From Haemophilus parainfluenzae (lineage in GTDB: Bacteria > Pseudomonadota > Gammaproteobacteria > Enterobacterales > Pasteurellaceae), in assembly GCF_014931375.1 (NCBI RefSeq), contig NZ_CP063118.1:1-23442 (forward strand): 23,442 nucleotides of DNA, in the 5' to 3' direction. The position numbers and the translations under genes were made by a program. Positions 22,235 through 23,442 of the stretch are shown in pieces. Positions within the stretch are counted from its first letter, which is position 1; each line of letters starts with the position of its first letter. The notes beneath the pieces were generated by a model, which was not told where the DNA came from, made no database searches, and worked only from the letters and a program-made list of their open reading frames with translations.

Positions 22235-22366
22235 TTAAGATTGTAATGCAACGCGTAACAATGACATGAATTCGGCAAATTCTTTGCCTTTCATCGCCGG
22301 AATATGTACCGGTCTGCCAGTTTGGCTTGCGATAAGAAGAGAGATAATGATATGATTAAGTTGCAT
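22235..22366 (-). CDS. 43-aa leader protein in front of parA
   Basis: ATG 22364-22366 follows a perfect AAGGAG at good spacing. The frame has 43 codons and ends 22 bp before parA. The peptide has a hydrophobic N-terminal part (HIIISLLIAS), then GRPVHIPAMKGKEFAEFM and a Leu-rich end. No family is recognised. It is the first gene after the predicted par promoter, and its initiation region is opposed by a predicted antisense RNA. It may be a regulatory leader or a small protein such as a toxin, but it is not strongly hydrophobic. Confidence 0.65.
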   Translation of the reverse strand: MQLNHIIISLLIASQTGRPVHIPAMKGKEFAEFMSLLRVALQS

Positions 22367-22440
22367 GATTTGTACTCCTTGCTGGGATATAAGTTATGTG
22401 CCAACCTCTGATAGTGACCGCTATCGGAGGTTTCTTTTTT
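22363..22440 (+). ncRNA. Candidate antisense RNA over the par operon leader
   Basis: A plus-strand promoter-like pair, TTGCGA (22327-22332) and TATGAT (22351-22356) with 18-base spacing, is followed about 45 bases later by a strong terminator. No plus-strand gene is nearby. The product, about 75-80 bases, would be complementary to the ribosome-binding site, start codon and hairpin of the 43-aa gene. The terminator is firm; the promoter is a weak match. Confidence 0.5.
22403..22440 (+). terminator. Plus-strand terminator with no plus-strand gene upstream
   Basis: AACCTCTGATAG (22403-22414) pairs with CTATCGGAGGTT (22421-22432) with one G-U pair, followed by TCTTTTTT. Only the plus strand has the T-run. 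Every neighbouring gene is on the minus strand, so it most likely ends a small antisense RNA. Confidence 0.8.
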
Positions 22441-22457
22441 GTGTTACCACGAAAATA

Positions 22458-22486
22458 AGTATATAAGACATAAAAGCATAAATCAA
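22458..22486 (-). promoter_or_regulatory. Promoter of the par operon
   Basis: On the minus strand, TTGATT (22481-22486) and TATACT (22458-22463) are 17 bases apart. The spacer contains TATGCTTTTATG, the half-site of the recurring AT-rich palindromes, so the ribbon-helix-helix protein could repress here. The leader would be about 85 bases before the 43-aa gene. Confidence 0.65.
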
Positions 22487-22506
22487 TATTTATTTTTTTA
22501 TATTTT

Positions 22507-22552
22507 AACATAAAAACATACTTATACTTAAACATGAATATGTTTTTATGTT
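22507..22552. repeat. 14-bp perfect inverted repeat upstream of the par promoter
   Basis: AACATAAAAACATA (22507-22520) and its exact inverse (22539-22552) enclose 18 bases that contain further ACATA/ACATG-like half-sites. It is a candidate ParG-type binding array. Confidence 0.8.
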
Positions 22553-22603
22553 GAATCATTGTCATTGTTATCAGTTTTATCTATGATGATGGCATTGTTT
22601 TAG

Positions 22604-22624
22604 CCAACACTGAAAAAGTGTTGG
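22604..22624. repeat. 8-bp perfect hairpin between par and trbM
   Basis: CCAACACT-GAAAA-AGTGTTGG. There is no T-run directly after it on either strand, so it is probably not a strong terminator. Function unknown. Confidence 0.6.
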
Positions 22625-22685
22625 ACTTAAAATGGACGACGTGGCTTATATTTCCGCGTTCCTGGCGAAAGGGTAGGGATTTGCA

Positions 22686-22712
22686 ATATCACTAAGTGTT
22701 CTATATCACTAA
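22686..22712. repeat. 10-bp direct repeat
   Basis: ATATCACTAA occurs at 22686-22695 and 22703-22712, 17 bases apart, beside the large palindrome. It could be a pair of iteron-like protein sites. The function is unknown. Confidence 0.55.
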
Positions 22713-22715
22713 AAC

Positions 22716-22749
22716 AATAAAAGCATAAATAAATATTTATGCTTTTATT
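22716..22749. repeat. 34-bp near-perfect palindrome behind trbM
   Basis: Perfect 16-bp arms (AATAAAAGCATAAATA) around AA. It is the best copy of the AT-rich palindrome family seen near fic, the par promoter and the ardC stop. On the minus strand it is followed by TTGTTTT, so it might also end the long transfer operon transcript. Confidence 0.85.
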
Positions 22750-22768
22750 TTCATACGTATTTGTTTTT

Positions 22769-23101
22769 TTATTTAAACATACATCTTCGACTAAATGGCT
22801 TACGGGCGCATTTGCTCGATAACGCTTGATTAATAGAGTCCTCGTTGGAATCTGGACACAATTTTAAAAAATTACGACGTTTCTTTAACGTTTCGTGTGG
22901 TTTTTTAGCCCGAATTGAATAGAACTTATTTAACGGCGGATGACATTCCGGCGTTTTCGCCGCGTCTTTTGGTGATGATAAGCAGAGTAGAGCTTCACAG
23001 GCGGTTTTGGTATCTCCGGTTAATTCATCCACAGCATGACTTACCTGGCTCATACTGCATAAGGCAAGACATATCATAGCGATTTTAAAGGGCTTTTTCA
23101 T
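22769..23101 (-). CDS. trbM: TrbM/KikA-family transfer protein
   Basis: 110 residues from ATG 23099-23101, behind GAGGAG. A Sec signal peptide (KKPFKIAMICLALCSMSQ, cleavage probably after SHA) is followed by the family pattern: DELTGDTKTACEALLCLSS, an ECHPPLNKFYSI segment, a KKRRNFLKLCP segment and conserved cysteines near the end. KikA/TrbM proteins are periplasmic and lie in the tra regions of pKM101- and IncP-type plasmids; the exact role is unclear. It overlaps the junction-spanning lipoprotein gene by 17 bp and is the last gene of the transfer operon. An upstream in-frame ATG at 23134 would spoil the signal peptide. Confidence 0.9.
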   Translation of the reverse strand: MKKPFKIAMICLALCSMSQVSHAVDELTGDTKTACEALLCLSSPKDAAKTPECHPPLNKFYSIRAKKPHETLKKRRNFLKLCPDSNEDSINQALSSKCARKPFSRRCMFK

Positions 23102-23442
23102 TTTTAACTCCTCTTCTAAAAGTAATATTGACATTATTTTTTAACAAGTCTTTTGGGTGTGTGCTGATGTTGGCGCTTACTCCATTTGCCTGTAACCAGT
23201 ATTTATAGGCTTCAGTACGCGCTGGCTGACCGTAGATTTCAATACTATCTGCATGATGAGCAAAGTAGAAAAAACGAACTTTTTCTGTTTCATTCACATA
23301 ATCGTTTCTATCTAAGTTCACATATTGATATACCCAAGGTTGGCCATTATGATCGCCGGCGTTTTTTGGCACTGTTGCAGTTGGTGTTTGTCGGTACACC
23401 TGATTATTTAAATAGATTGCCGGGGCGTCTTCATCGATTTGT
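23085..23442 (-). CDS. Conjugation lipoprotein, 3' part (starts at base 80 across the junction)
   Basis: 119 codons open to the window end, in frame with the 5' part at 1-80. The mature protein is polar, with PKNAGDHNGQPWVYQYVNLD, an aromatic strand RFFYFAHHADSIEIYGQP, then AYKYWLQANGV and a late NNVNITFRRG strand. The shape suggests a periplasm-facing, outer-membrane-anchored domain of about 120 residues. I do not recognise it with certainty; it is vaguely like Cag12/CagT-type lipoproteins of type IV systems. It ends inside the trbM start region (17-bp overlap). A GTG at 23397-23399 is an internal codon, not the start. Confidence 0.8.
   Translation of the reverse strand, partial: QIDEDAPAIYLNNQVYRQTPTATVPKNAGDHNGQPWVYQYVNLDRNDYVNETEKVRFFYFAHHADSIEIYGQPARTEAYKYWLQANGVSANISTHPKDLLKNNVNITFRRGVKNEKAL

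Larger units (their letters stand above)
22367..22768. other. Non-coding par/trbM intergenic region (402 bp), candidate centromere
   Basis: Holds the par leader with the opposing terminator, the par promoter, a 14-bp inverted repeat, a small hairpin, a 10-bp direct repeat and a 34-bp palindrome behind trbM. No gene is supported. The clustering of AAAAGCATAAAT-type half-sites next to parA is what a type Ib partition site would look like. Confidence 0.6.

Noticed and set aside
15513..22415. A 12-bp word (ACTATCAGAGGT) shared by the oriT side and the par leader
   Set aside because: Both copies lie in small hairpins, but 12 bp without further similarity can be chance; kept only as a note.
1..23442. 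CRISPR arrays, tRNA or rRNA genes, resistance genes
   Set aside because: No regularly spaced direct repeats, no cloverleaf with conserved T-loop and no resistance-gene motifs were noticed by eye.

Overview
This 23,442-base window looks like a complete circular conjugative plasmid from a Pasteurellaceae host of the Haemophilus/Aggregatibacter/Pasteurella type. Circularity is seen directly: a lipoprotein gene that starts at base 80 on the minus strand runs off base 1 and continues in frame from base 23442 to a stop at 23085, giving one 145-residue protein with a normal lipobox. The host hint is an inverted pair of the 9-bp Haemophilus-type DNA uptake signal AAGTGCGGT, used as the terminator hairpin behind the ardC gene, together with AT-rich DNA. 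I see no antibiotic-resistance gene.

Layout. (1) Positions 12954 down to 1, then across the junction to 22769, minus strand: one long, tightly packed transfer operon. In transcription order it holds a 325-aa repeat protein, ssb, virB1, virB2, a virB3-virB4 fusion, virB5, an eexN-type entry-exclusion lipoprotein, virB6, a 47-aa virB7 lipoprotein, virB8, virB9, virB10, virB11, virD4, the junction-spanning lipoprotein and trbM/kikA. This appears to be a full type IV secretion and mating-pair-formation set with its coupling protein. (2) 13112-15372: a serine resolvase on the plus strand, then a MOBP-type relaxase and a MobC-like accessory protein on the minus strand. The resolvase sits between the mob and tra modules, next to a 41-codon gene remnant. 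(3) 15373-17760: probable oriT with an IncP-like nic sequence, then a leading region on the plus strand. It holds a hairpin-rich non-coding zone, a coiled-coil protein, a 45-aa very acidic protein and an ArdC-type antirestriction protein. Most of this region is bracketed by a perfect 150-bp inverted repeat, each copy of which is itself an imperfect palindrome. (4) 17760-19500: an IncFII-like replicon, with repA on the minus strand, a CopA-like antisense RNA over its leader and a hairpin-rich stretch behind it. (5) 19500-22750: an orphan RelB/DinJ-type antitoxin, a two-helix membrane protein, a class II Fic protein, a ribbon-helix-helix protein, ParA and a 43-aa leader gene. The par leader is opposed by a candidate antisense RNA. 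A family of AT-rich palindromes around these genes could be the centromere or operators.

How the parts would work together: the relaxase and MobC nick oriT, and VirD4 hands the relaxase-bound strand to the VirB channel. On entry the leading region would be delivered first, where ArdC and perhaps the acidic protein protect it. RepA under antisense control sets copy number, and ParA with the ribbon-helix-helix protein segregates the plasmid. EexN limits redundant transfer. The least explained parts are the 150-bp fold-back inverted repeat, the nested hairpins of the leading region, the antisense RNA over the par leader and the recurring palindromes.
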